The notes below the pieces were generated by a model. It did not search any database. It was given only the letters and a program-made list of their open reading frames with translations, and was not told the origin of the DNA. DNA of 7,990 nucleotides from Candidatus Peribacterales bacterium (lineage in GTDB: Bacteria; Patescibacteriota; Gracilibacteria; Peribacterales; Peribacteraceae): contig JAKFXO010000131.1 in NCBI GenBank assembly GCA_021731345.1, positions 1 to 7,990 of the forward strand, written 5' to 3'. Both the position numbers and the translations under genes were made by a program. This document shows, one piece after another, positions 1 to 5,341 of this stretch (the first letter of the stretch is position 1; each line of letters opens with the position of its first letter).

Positions 1-75
1 AAAATTAACGAAGCAAAAGTAGCTGATTTCATACACGACCTCACGGATAATGTTTTATTGAAATATGTAATCTAG
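1..75 (+). CDS. C-terminal fragment of an unidentified protein (partial)
   Basis: An open frame enters from the left edge and reads 24 codons to a TAG at 73-75, ending LLKYVI. The visible tail is polar then hydrophobic and too short to assign to a family. The stretch is more AT-rich than the genes that follow. It is convergent with the minus-strand DUF3494 gene, and the hairpin at 83-114 lies between the two. It could also be a chance open frame, since only the end is visible. Confidence 0.4.
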   Translation, partial: KINEAKVADFIHDLTDNVLLKYVI

Positions 76-82
76 ATTTTTC

Positions 83-114
83 AAAACAGGCCAACCTTCC
101 GGCCGGCCTGCTTT
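83..114 (-). terminator. Rho-independent terminator of the DUF3494 gene
   Basis: Read on the minus strand just after the stop at 129, AAAGCAGGCC pairs with GGCCTGTTTT. The core is the 6-bp CAGGCC/GGCCTG stem (105-110 with 87-92), extended by a G-U pair and three A-U pairs, around a 12-nt GC-rich loop. The T-run on the minus strand marks this as the intrinsic terminator of the minus-strand gene. On the + strand the stem is followed by CTTTGG, so it would serve the left-hand gene less well. Confidence 0.7.
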
Positions 115-128
115 GGTGTGTGATTCGC

Positions 129-1523
129 TTAGTTCGCTGGTACGAGGATCGTGTTGCTCTGCATGGTGACTGCACCAATGCGTGCAAGAAGACGTCCTTC
201 GATGCTCGCGTTCGTCTGGAGCGAGATGGACTGGTCAGCGAGGATACTGCCTTTGAAGATGGAACTTACGCCCAAGTTCGCAGACGTTCCTACCTGCCAG
301 TAAATGTTTGCTGCCTTCGCTCCATCGATGAGCCTTACCTGACGGCCGGCGCTGACATTCAGCGTGGAAGCGATCTGGATGATGAAGACTGCATTCACGT
401 CGCCTTTCGCATCAAACGTCAGGTCACCGGATGAAATCTCTAGGCCGGATGTGGACTTGTAGAGTCCTGGAGCCAGAGTGAGGCCACCAAGGTTTCCGGA
501 GAGGCTGACAGGTGCAGTCGAACGTCCTGCAAGGTTGTTGTACGCAACCGTGAGCGCGGACTGCGCCTGACCTGCAAGTGTGTCTGCTGTGTGGATGCTT
601 CCGTTACTGACAACGCCTGGAGCAAATCCGGTCACTGCTGTGCCAGCACTGACACCAAGATCACCCGAGACAGATGTAGGACCCGTGTTTGTCACTGTGG
701 AACCTGCAAGAACTGCAAATGTCGATGCAGCTCCCAGTGTCACAGAAGACTGGTTCGTGTTTGAGACGGTCTGTCCTGTGGTGAATGACGATGTGAATTC
801 TTGACCGACTGAGCTTCCTGCAAGGTCACTCGCACCGGTCATGATCGTGAGTGTGTAGATCGTATTTGGAATGAATCCATTATTCGGAAGGAACGTCGCG
901 GTGGATCCGTTGGATGTTACGCGTCCGCCGATTCTGCTTCCGTTACTCGTCACCACGAATGTCGTTTCCGTGACCGTAGAGCCTTTCATGGTTTCATTGA
1001 ACGTCACCGAGATGACGCTATTGAGTGGCACATTGCTCATCAGTGCGGCTGGAGACGTACTCACAACACGAGGGTGCACGGTGTCTCTGCCAAAGGATGA
1101 AGAAACAGACGATGACCAGGATGACGACATACTTGATGAGACAGAACTGGAGTAGGACGAAGAATAGGAACTGGAAGAAGATGTTGATTGCGTGTCCTCA
1201 ATCGTCAGACCCATGTGGTACAAGCGGTGTGACAGATTTCGTTCCTGCAGCATGAGACGACGTGCGAAGTTATAAAACATTGTGCCACGGTCGACTGCAT
1301 TGTTTGCGTACCACTCAGTAAGCAGACCTACAGCATCACGGTGGTACTGACGGTGACCAGCAAGGTCAGAGATAGAAATTTGATGTGCGGATGTCCATTC
1401 AGGATTTTCCGCCTGGATGAAGCCGTAACTCGGTGCCGATACTGGCGCGTCGATCGCAAAAGCGGACGGCAACATTGTGCCGACGAGAGTGAGCGCCAAA
1501 GCGGCGGTAGAAATCTTTTTCAT
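129..1523 (-). CDS. Secreted Ig-like / DUF3494 (ice-binding-like) protein
   Basis: A 464-aa exported protein. Residues 1-23 form a signal peptide (MKK start, hydrophobic core, cleavage after SAFA). Residues 24-111 are probably helical and I do not recognise them. Residues 113-144 are a low-complexity linker of Ser runs broken by Y, V, M and W. Residues 149-250 resemble a bacterial Ig-like Big_5 domain (SPAALMSNVPLNSVISVTF opening, FTSSFTTG end). Residues 260-464 match DUF3494: the SGDLGVSAGTAVTGFAPG region, the TLAPGLYKS turn, and a final GRLLARIGAVTMQSNTI repeat. DUF3494 folds as a beta-solenoid; some members bind ice, others are thought to act in surface adhesion, so ice binding here is only inferred. 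No transmembrane anchor or LPXTG is visible at the C-terminus, so it is either released or attached in another way. No Shine-Dalgarno precedes the ATG. The gene diverges from the lipoprotein gene at 1695. Confidence 0.88.
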   Translation of the reverse strand: MKKISTAALALTLVGTMLPSAFAIDAPVSAPSYGFIQAENPEWTSAHQISISDLAGHRQYHRDAVGLLTEWYANNAVDRGTMFYNFARRLMLQERNLSHRLYHMGLTIEDTQSTSSSSSYSSSYSSSVSSSMSSSWSSSVSSSFGRDTVHPRVVSTSPAALMSNVPLNSVISVTFNETMKGSTVTETTFVVTSNGSRIGGRVTSNGSTATFLPNNGFIPNTIYTLTIMTGASDLAGSSVGQEFTSSFTTGQTVSNTNQSSVTLGAASTFAVLAGSTVTNTGPTSVSGDLGVSAGTAVTGFAPGVVSNGSIHTADTLAGQAQSALTVAYNNLAGRSTAPVSLSGNLGGLTLAPGLYKSTSGLEISSGDLTFDAKGDVNAVFIIQIASTLNVSAGRQVRLIDGAKAANIYWQVGTSANLGVSSIFKGSILADQSISLQTNASIEGRLLARIGAVTMQSNTILVPAN

Positions 1524-1694
1524 GTGGATGGGAGTTTGAAGGGATAAAAAAATGTCGCCTAAGCGTCTTTACCCGCCAGGCAGTACATGTGAGACGTGCA
1601 GTGAGAGATAGCCTTACATCACACATACGCTGTACGTCATAAAAGAGCATCTTCTTCGTCTTAGTTTCCGTATATCTTCCCCTACTCCCTCTCT

Positions 1695-2456
1695 ATGCGT
1701 ATTCCTCTACCAGTTCTTGGTTTGAGCCTTCTTCTGTTTGCTGGTTGTACGTCCACCGTGTCTCAGAATGGTGGGCAGACAAGCTCTAGTAGCTCTGCCC
1801 TGCCGTGCACGATGGAAGCCAAAATCTGTCCTGACGGTTCGTCCGTCGGAAGAACAGGTCCTAACTGCGAATTTGCCGCATGCTCAGGAGCCAGAACATC
1901 GTGGACAGGCAGCACTGTCTCAGACGCAAACGTGACGTTTACCGCTCCTGAAGGTTTCGCTCTTGCACAGACATCGGAGCAAATTCTCGTGAAGTCCTAC
2001 ATTCCGCAGTGTGAACCGGGCTTTCTGTACTGTTTTTATTTCAACGCAGAGACGTATGCCGGAACAAATCTTAACGGTGCTGGAGTTGGCATCACAAAGC
2101 GTGCTGATCTCAAGACCGCAGATGATTGTATGACGGCACAGCCAGCTGGCTATGCAAACCTCAAGCCAGTGACTCACAGCGAAGTAGGATACAAAACTGC
2201 GCTCTTTGCAGGCCTTGATGATGCTGGAGCCGGACACTATGCACATGATCGTCTGTACCGCCTCTCGATTGAAGGCGTCTGTTACGAAATCCACCAGCGT
2301 ATCGGTTTTACGCAAATTGCAAATTATCCTGCTGGTTCCATCAAAGAATTTACGACAAGCGATGAGGCAAATCTTCAGCTCTCACTCGATGCTGTCCTTA
2401 ATCACATGACACTTCCGGGCGGACAACAGATTGTCTTCCCTGTGTCTTCTAAGTAA
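1695..2456 (+). CDS. Secreted lipoprotein with CPDG/GRTGP cysteine motif
   Basis: A 253-aa protein. A short lipoprotein signal peptide ends in LLFAGC, so Cys18 is the likely lipidated residue; Phe at -3 is slightly atypical. A Gln/Ser-rich tether (about 24-35) follows, then a compact four-cysteine motif (Cys38, 45, 58, 63) containing CPDGSSVGRTGPNCEF. I associate this motif with small exported proteins of uncultured bacteria but cannot name a characterised function. The rest (about 68-253) has four further cysteines (106, 113, 145, 196), compatible with disulfides, and looks like a mixed alpha/beta extracytoplasmic domain I do not recognise. There is no Shine-Dalgarno; the bases before the ATG are pyrimidines. 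The gene is divergent from the DUF3494 gene and convergent with the VOC gene, so it is probably monocistronic. Function unknown. Confidence 0.82.
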   Translation: MRIPLPVLGLSLLLFAGCTSTVSQNGGQTSSSSSALPCTMEAKICPDGSSVGRTGPNCEFAACSGARTSWTGSTVSDANVTFTAPEGFALAQTSEQILVKSYIPQCEPGFLYCFYFNAETYAGTNLNGAGVGITKRADLKTADDCMTAQPAGYANLKPVTHSEVGYKTALFAGLDDAGAGHYAHDRLYRLSIEGVCYEIHQRIGFTQIANYPAGSIKEFTTSDEANLQLSLDAVLNHMTLPGGQQIVFPVSSK

Positions 2457-2478
2457 TCGAAATCACAATGTTGTCGCT

Positions 2479-2512
2479 GCCATGCACTCGAAAGACGTGA
2501 GTAGTGCATGGC
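2479..2512. terminator. Perfect 10-bp hairpin in a convergent gap
   Basis: GCCATGCACT (2479-2488) and AGTGCATGGC (2503-2512) are exact reverse complements around a 14-nt loop. The hairpin starts 22 bases after the lipoprotein stop and lies between two convergent genes, so it probably works as a 3'-end or termination structure in either direction. There is no T-run on either side, so a standard intrinsic terminator is not supported; it may protect 3' ends instead. Confidence 0.45.
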
Positions 2513-2519
2513 TACGCTG

Positions 2520-2548
2520 TGGATGATGTGCGAAATACCACTCATCCA
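2520..2548. terminator. Second bulged hairpin in the same convergent gap
   Basis: TGGATGA-T-GTG (2520-2530) pairs with CACTCATCCA (2539-2548) as a 10-bp stem with one bulged T and an 8-nt loop. It lies on the 3' side of the minus-strand VOC gene, whose stop is at 2575-2577. Like its neighbour it has no T-tract. The pair may form a bidirectional end-of-transcription region. Confidence 0.35.
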
Positions 2549-2574
2549 GAACCGTTTGCCCCATCAGTTCTCAC

Positions 2575-2976
2575 CTACTTCGCAGCTTGTGGGTTAAACC
2601 ACGAGAGTCCCCATCCATGACCATCTGGGTCATAGAACGCATGCTGGTACATAAAACCGTAGTCCTCTGGTTCGTGTGCTTTGGATCCTCCATTAGCGAT
2701 AGCCTTTGCCACCATGGTGTCGACAGCTTCACGGCTGTCGAGCGACAGACTCAGGAGAACTTGGCATCCTTTCGTCGGGTCAGCGATCGGCCTTGGTGAA
2801 ATCTGTTGAAACTGTTCATGAGAAGCAAGCATCACGGAGATCGTGTCGCTCACGGCTATGCATCCCGAATTGTCGCTCGAGAACTCCGGCTTACTCTTGA
2901 AGCCCAGCGCTTCATAAAAAGCAGTCGACTTCTTCACGTCTTTTACAGGCAGAGTGATGAAAATGCTCGTAGGTAT
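2575..2976 (-). CDS. VOC-fold (glyoxalase/bleomycin-resistance-like) protein, start unresolved
   Basis: The frame encodes one vicinal-oxygen-chelate domain: IFITLPVKDVKKSTAFYEALGF opening, an SVMLASHEQF strand, SLDSREAVDTMVAKA helix, EPEDYGFMYQHAFYDPDGHGW and a final SWFNP. It most resembles the COG3607-type 'predicted lactoylglutathione lyase' group; substrate unknown. Such proteins usually carry Glu right after the Trp of GHxW, as a metal ligand; here it is Gly, so metal binding may be changed. The open frame continues upstream to an ATG at 3033, but that codon lies in the T-arm of tRNA-Gln (3020-3094). Between the tRNA 3' end and the domain there is no in-frame ATG, GTG or TTG. The coordinate used here marks an ATA at 2976-2974 (would-be MPTSIFITLPV), where family members normally begin. 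Alternatives are a rare non-canonical start, a lost base linking to the out-of-frame ATG at 3005, or a decaying gene. Confidence 0.72.
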   Translation of the reverse strand: MPTSIFITLPVKDVKKSTAFYEALGFKSKPEFSSDNSGCIAVSDTISVMLASHEQFQQISPRPIADPTKGCQVLLSLSLDSREAVDTMVAKAIANGGSKAHEPEDYGFMYQHAFYDPDGHGWGLSWFNPQAAK

Positions 2977-3019
2977 AGGAGTTGTGAGAAAGCAGTTTGA
3001 TTCATTGATAGAAATTTCT

Positions 3020-3094
3020 TGGCTGGGGAGCATGGATTCGAACCATGGAATGGAGGCTTCAAAGGCCCCTGCCTTACCGCTTGGCTACTCCCCA
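3020..3094 (-). tRNA. tRNA-Gln (anticodon UUG)
   Basis: On the minus strand the cloverleaf is complete. The 7-bp acceptor TGGGGAG/CTCCCCA is followed by TA at positions 8-9, a 3-bp D stem GCC/GGC with AAGCGGTAA loop, an anticodon stem GGGGC/GCCTC (one G-U), loop CTTTGAA giving anticodon TTG, a 5-nt variable loop, and T stem CATGG/CCATG with loop TTCGAAT. Discriminator G and an encoded CCA complete it (3020-3022). It reads CAA, and CAG by wobble. A strong promoter lies upstream at 3219-3247, leaving a leader of about 117 nt for RNase P to remove. The VOC gene follows on the same strand. Confidence 0.96.
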
Positions 3095-3106
3095 AAAGAA
3101 CCGGTG

Positions 3107-3208
3107 CTGATTCTACAGATATTTTTGTATTTCCGAAGCTGCAGAATCAGGCGAATTGAACAATTCCTCGTTGGAGGAATTCCGTGCCGTCTGAAATTTG
3201 ATTCTGCA
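3107..3208 (-). promoter_or_regulatory. Structured tRNA-Gln leader with alternative hairpins
   Basis: In the minus-strand RNA, segment A (3208-3199, UGCAGAAUCA) is exactly complementary to part of segment B (3149-3140, UGAUUCUGCA). The full segment B (3150-3139) also pairs over 12 bp, with one G-U, to segment C (3118-3107). A:B and B:C therefore exclude each other. Between A and B sits an independent perfect 8-bp hairpin, AAUUCCUC/GAGGAAUU with loop CAAC (3162-3181). No named riboswitch or T-box signature was seen. The arrangement resembles a switch, but function is inferred from pairing alone. Confidence 0.45.
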
Positions 3209-3218
3209 TGTTCATACA

Positions 3219-3247
3219 AGTATAGCGGAAAACGCTACTTGTGTCCA
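3219..3247 (-). promoter_or_regulatory. Sigma-70 promoter for tRNA-Gln
   Basis: The minus strand reads TGGACA (3247-3242, 5 of 6 matches to TTGACA), a 17-nt spacer, and TATACT (3224-3219, 5 of 6 to TATAAT). The predicted start is near 3212. It begins only 6 nt past the pth stop and points at tRNA-Gln. The spacer and -10 also form a dyad, CAAGTA(TA)GCG / CGCTACTTG (3217-3241), which could be an operator or the 3'-end hairpin of pth. Confidence 0.75.
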
Positions 3248-3252
3248 TAACC

Positions 3253-3807
3253 TTATTTTTTAGCGCTCTGTTTCATCACTTCTTTGACGGAGTCCAAAAC
3301 AGCCGTAAACGTCGGCTTCATCACCTTCAGGTCCATCGGCGTCATAGCTGAAAGCACCCATGCAGCAAGGTCTACCTCAGTAGGCTTAGGGCCTAGGCCG
3401 ATGCGGTGACGCGGAAAATTTTCACCAAAAATTTCAACGATGCTCTTCAGTCCGTTGTGTGTGCCTGGGCCACCCGTCATTCGTAGCCTGTGTGTACCGC
3501 GAGGAATATCAATGTCATCACAGAGGACAAGAAGCTGCAGCGCCGGATTCAGCTTGTAGAAATCTACAAGCTTCTTGATGCACTGGCCGGACAAGTTCAT
3601 GAACGTTGTTGGTTTTACGAGCATGACGGAGACTCCGTCGATCTCCCCTTCTGCGGCCCAGCACAAAAACTTTTGTTTATCTTCGTACTGCGTGGCTTTG
3701 ATTTCATCAGCCAAAACATCAAGCGCGATCCATCCCGCGTTGTGACGCGTCTTCGTGTATTGCTTTCCTGGGTTACCGAGGCCGACGATCAGAAAGGAAG
3801 GCTTCAT
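3253..3807 (-). CDS. pth: Peptidyl-tRNA hydrolase
   Basis: A 184-aa cytoplasmic enzyme that cuts the ester bond of peptidyl-tRNAs dropped by stalled ribosomes, recycling the tRNA. Length is close to the bacterial norm of about 190. Family motifs are in order: VGLGNPGKQYTKTRHNAG at 8-25 with catalytic His22, TTFMNLSG at 67-74 with Asn71, LCDDIDIPRG at 95-104 with Asp97 in the place of the E. coli catalytic-network Asp93, and GGPGTHNGLKSI at 112-123 with Asn118. The more usual GGxGGHNG is GGPGTHNG here, a mild variant. The ATG at 3807 gives the canonical N-terminus. There is no Shine-Dalgarno; a TATACT -10 ends 8 nt before the ATG, so the mRNA may be leaderless. The gene diverges from the M23 peptidase across a 53-bp gap in which both promoters overlap. 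The tRNA-Gln promoter follows its stop closely. Confidence 0.96.
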   Translation of the reverse strand: MKPSFLIVGLGNPGKQYTKTRHNAGWIALDVLADEIKATQYEDKQKFLCWAAEGEIDGVSVMLVKPTTFMNLSGQCIKKLVDFYKLNPALQLLVLCDDIDIPRGTHRLRMTGGPGTHNGLKSIVEIFGENFPRHRIGLGPKPTEVDLAAWVLSAMTPMDLKVMKPTFTAVLDSVKEVMKQSAKK

Positions 3808-3814
3808 CTTTGCA

Positions 3815-3843
3815 AGTATAGCTTTTTGCGGACAGAACGAGAA
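3815..3843 (-). promoter_or_regulatory. Predicted leaderless promoter of pth
   Basis: The minus strand has TATACT at 3820-3815 followed by TGCAAAG and the pth ATG at 3807. The 17-nt-spaced -35 is a weak TTCTCG (3843-3838). A transcript starting about 7 nt after the -10 would begin at or next to the start codon. The word GCTATACTTG is shared with the tRNA-Gln promoter. Confidence 0.5.
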
Positions 3844-3854
3844 TTGGCTACCGT
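3826..3854 (+). promoter_or_regulatory. Predicted leaderless promoter of the M23 gene
   Basis: TTGCGG (3826-3831), a 17-nt spacer, and TACCGT (3849-3854) precede CATTCT and the ATG at 3861. Each hexamer matches consensus at only 3 of 6 positions, so the call rests on spacing, position and likeness to the secE upstream element. It overlaps the divergent pth promoter. Confidence 0.35.
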
Positions 3855-3860
3855 CATTCT

Positions 3861-4478
3861 ATGAAGAGAAAATTAAAGAAGAAAAAGAAGTCATGGACGC
3901 TGGTTCTTGCAGCTCTATTTGCAGGTTTCGGTTGTGTCTTGGTCATTCTGTTTGTGAGCCAAATGCCTACAATGCTTCCGTACGTCACGCTTCAGTTATC
4001 CGACCGCGCCATCGCTTTTCTGGAGTCCGTTGCCTCCCCTATTCGTATGGCGAGACTGTCATTCATGCCGCCCGACAAACAGATTGAGCTACCGGTCTAC
4101 GGCGTGAAGCTCGTATCGGTATCGGATACCTGGCAAGCGCCACGTGGCAATGAACGTGTACATGAAGGCCAAGATATTTTTGCACCGCGCGGGACACCTG
4201 TTTTTTCCGGTACGTACGGATTTGTACGACGCATCTCGGTGAATACTCTTGGCGGAAAGCACATTCTAATCACTGGTGCAGGTGGACGCAGGTACTACTA
4301 CGCGCACCTCAATGAATTTGCGCAGGGTCTGAAAGTCGGACAGGAAGTAGGCACCGGCACAGTGCTTGGATTTGTCGGCAATACAGGAAACGCAATCACC
4401 ACTCCTCCACATCTTCACTTCGGGATGTATCAAGGACGCACCGCAATAAATCCGCATCCCCTACTCGTGGATCGTTAG
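3861..4478 (+). CDS. Membrane-anchored M23 (LytM-type) metallopeptidase
   Basis: A 205-aa protein. A very basic N-terminus (KRKLKKKKK) precedes one transmembrane segment at about 13-34, placing the rest outside the membrane. A short linker leads to an M23 peptidase domain at about 80-203. The zinc ligands are visible: His101 and Asp105 in HEGQD, and His186 in the HLHF motif; His149 (YYYAHL) and His184 are the expected catalytic histidines. The GLKVGQEVGTGTVLGFVGNTGN stretch is the typical M23 core before HLHF. The complete active site suggests a real peptidoglycan endopeptidase for wall remodelling rather than a degenerate EnvC/NlpD-like activator. No substrate-binding domain (LysM, SH3) is present. 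The gene stands alone: divergent from pth and convergent, 15 bp apart, with the PsiE-like gene. No Shine-Dalgarno is seen. Confidence 0.9.
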   Translation: MKRKLKKKKKSWTLVLAALFAGFGCVLVILFVSQMPTMLPYVTLQLSDRAIAFLESVASPIRMARLSFMPPDKQIELPVYGVKLVSVSDTWQAPRGNERVHEGQDIFAPRGTPVFSGTYGFVRRISVNTLGGKHILITGAGGRRYYYAHLNEFAQGLKVGQEVGTGTVLGFVGNTGNAITTPPHLHFGMYQGRTAINPHPLLVDR

Positions 4479-4493
4479 TACCTACAAGAAAGC

Positions 4494-4913
4494 CTAGACG
4501 CTTGCCGATGTCTCTTCGCGGTTTTTGAAGAACTGATCTTCCATTAGGAAGTGGCGTGCAGCCATGAGCGCAACGAACGAGCCAGCGCTGAGTGCAATAT
4601 CGAGAGATTCAAGATCGGGCTTCAGCATTTTGCGTGCGATGACGAATGCCAAGAGTTCAAGAACGGCTCCGATGCTGTGGTTGACGAGCATGCGTACAAG
4701 CTCAAGACCGATGACAGCAATGAGCGTGCGATTGATGAATTCGTAAAAAGTTTCTGTGGAGCTCCAGTCCATTACAATGAGAACTTTGACGCTTTCGTAT
4801 CCGTACACCATGACTGCGATGACAGTCGCGGCTGCTACCACTTTCTCAAGCGAAAGTGATAAGCGTGTCCATAAACGCGTGAAAGATTTGTGCATATACA
4901 AAGGATACGTCAT
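4494..4913 (-). CDS. Four-helix membrane protein, PsiE-like
   Basis: A 139-aa integral membrane protein with about four transmembrane segments (24-46, 57-76, 80-97, 104-122) and short polar ends. The central GLELVRMLVNHSIGAVLELL followed by AFVIARKML recalls the PsiE / phosphate-starvation-inducible family, in which an acidic residue in one helix precedes an ARK motif after the next. Function is unknown even for well-known members, so phosphate control is not implied. It is the last gene of a minus-strand operon, 26 bp after the HEPN-like gene. A second in-frame Met at residue 7 could also be the start; neither has a Shine-Dalgarno. The likeness is judged by eye. Confidence 0.6.
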   Translation of the reverse strand: MTYPLYMHKSFTRLWTRLSLSLEKVVAAATVIAVMVYGYESVKVLIVMDWSSTETFYEFINRTLIAVIGLELVRMLVNHSIGAVLELLAFVIARKMLKPDLESLDIALSAGSFVALMAARHFLMEDQFFKNREETSASV

Positions 4914-4939
4914 GCATGCTGATGTGACGAGAAAAATGT

Positions 4940-5341
4940 TTAGATTTTTGCTCCAAGATCAGCGAGAGCAGTGCGGAAAATTCCGAGTGCGCGCTCTATC
5001 TCTTCTTTACTTGGAGCGGACGTCAGATCATGCACGGCGCGGTTACGAAGTTTGTGCGCCCACCACACACCGTTGATGTCACGAAACCTCGGGCCTGCTG
5101 CTTTCAGTTTTTCACCGAGAGATCCTGCGTATCCAAGTAGTCTTAGAGCTTCATCGAGAATTTTGTCTGCCTCCACAAGTTTCAATGTCGGGTTGCCTTG
5201 AGCTTTTACTTTTTGCCATGCTTTTTCAATCGCGTGCCTCGCCCCAGCACGCAGTATCCTTCGCATTTGTGTGAGTATCATGAACCACACCAGCACCGAG
5301 GCGATGATGAGGAGAGCGATGAGCGCGAAAATATAATTCAT
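4940..5341 (-). CDS. Membrane-anchored HEPN-like protein
   Basis: A 133-aa protein. An N-terminal transmembrane segment (about 3-24) is followed by basic residues (RRILRAGAR) and an all-helical domain: VEADKILDEALRLLGY, SLGEKLK, DINGVWWAHKLRN, RAVHD, and a last helix at 111-129. The RNRAVH segment (Arg99-His104) fits the R-x4-H motif of HEPN domains, including the polar residue after Arg; in active members this is a ribonuclease site. The ADKILD..LL.GY.GSLGEKL..A pattern is one I associate with small hypothetical proteins in Patescibacteria genomes. RNA cleavage is therefore possible but unproven. Its ATG overlaps the stop of the PH-domain gene (ATGA), so translation is probably coupled. A GGTGA ahead of the ATG is one of the few Shine-Dalgarno-like sites here. 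Confidence 0.7.
   Translation of the reverse strand: MNYIFALIALLIIASVLVWFMILTQMRRILRAGARHAIEKAWQKVKAQGNPTLKLVEADKILDEALRLLGYAGSLGEKLKAAGPRFRDINGVWWAHKLRNRAVHDLTSAPSKEEIERALGIFRTALADLGAKI

Noticed and set aside
1088..1190. DNA tandem repeat over the serine-rich linker
   Set aside because: The repetition is at the amino-acid level; the codons are too varied to call a DNA repeat.
120..1255. Several + strand open frames inside the DUF3494 gene
   Set aside because: They are antisense shadows of a clear minus-strand protein with a signal peptide and recognised domains.
1540..1580. Small hairpin plus T-run in the minus-strand leader of the DUF3494 gene, suggesting attenuation
   Set aside because: The stem (CGC/GCG around TTAG) is only 3 bp; it is too weak to support a terminator.
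1614..1643. TTACAT-N18-CATAAA as a promoter for the lipoprotein gene
   Set aside because: Only 2 of 6 positions match the -35 consensus, and the spacing is not ideal.
2954..3250. A 98-codon + strand open frame
   Set aside because: It runs through the antisense of tRNA-Gln and the tRNA leader and promoter; the composition is not protein-like.
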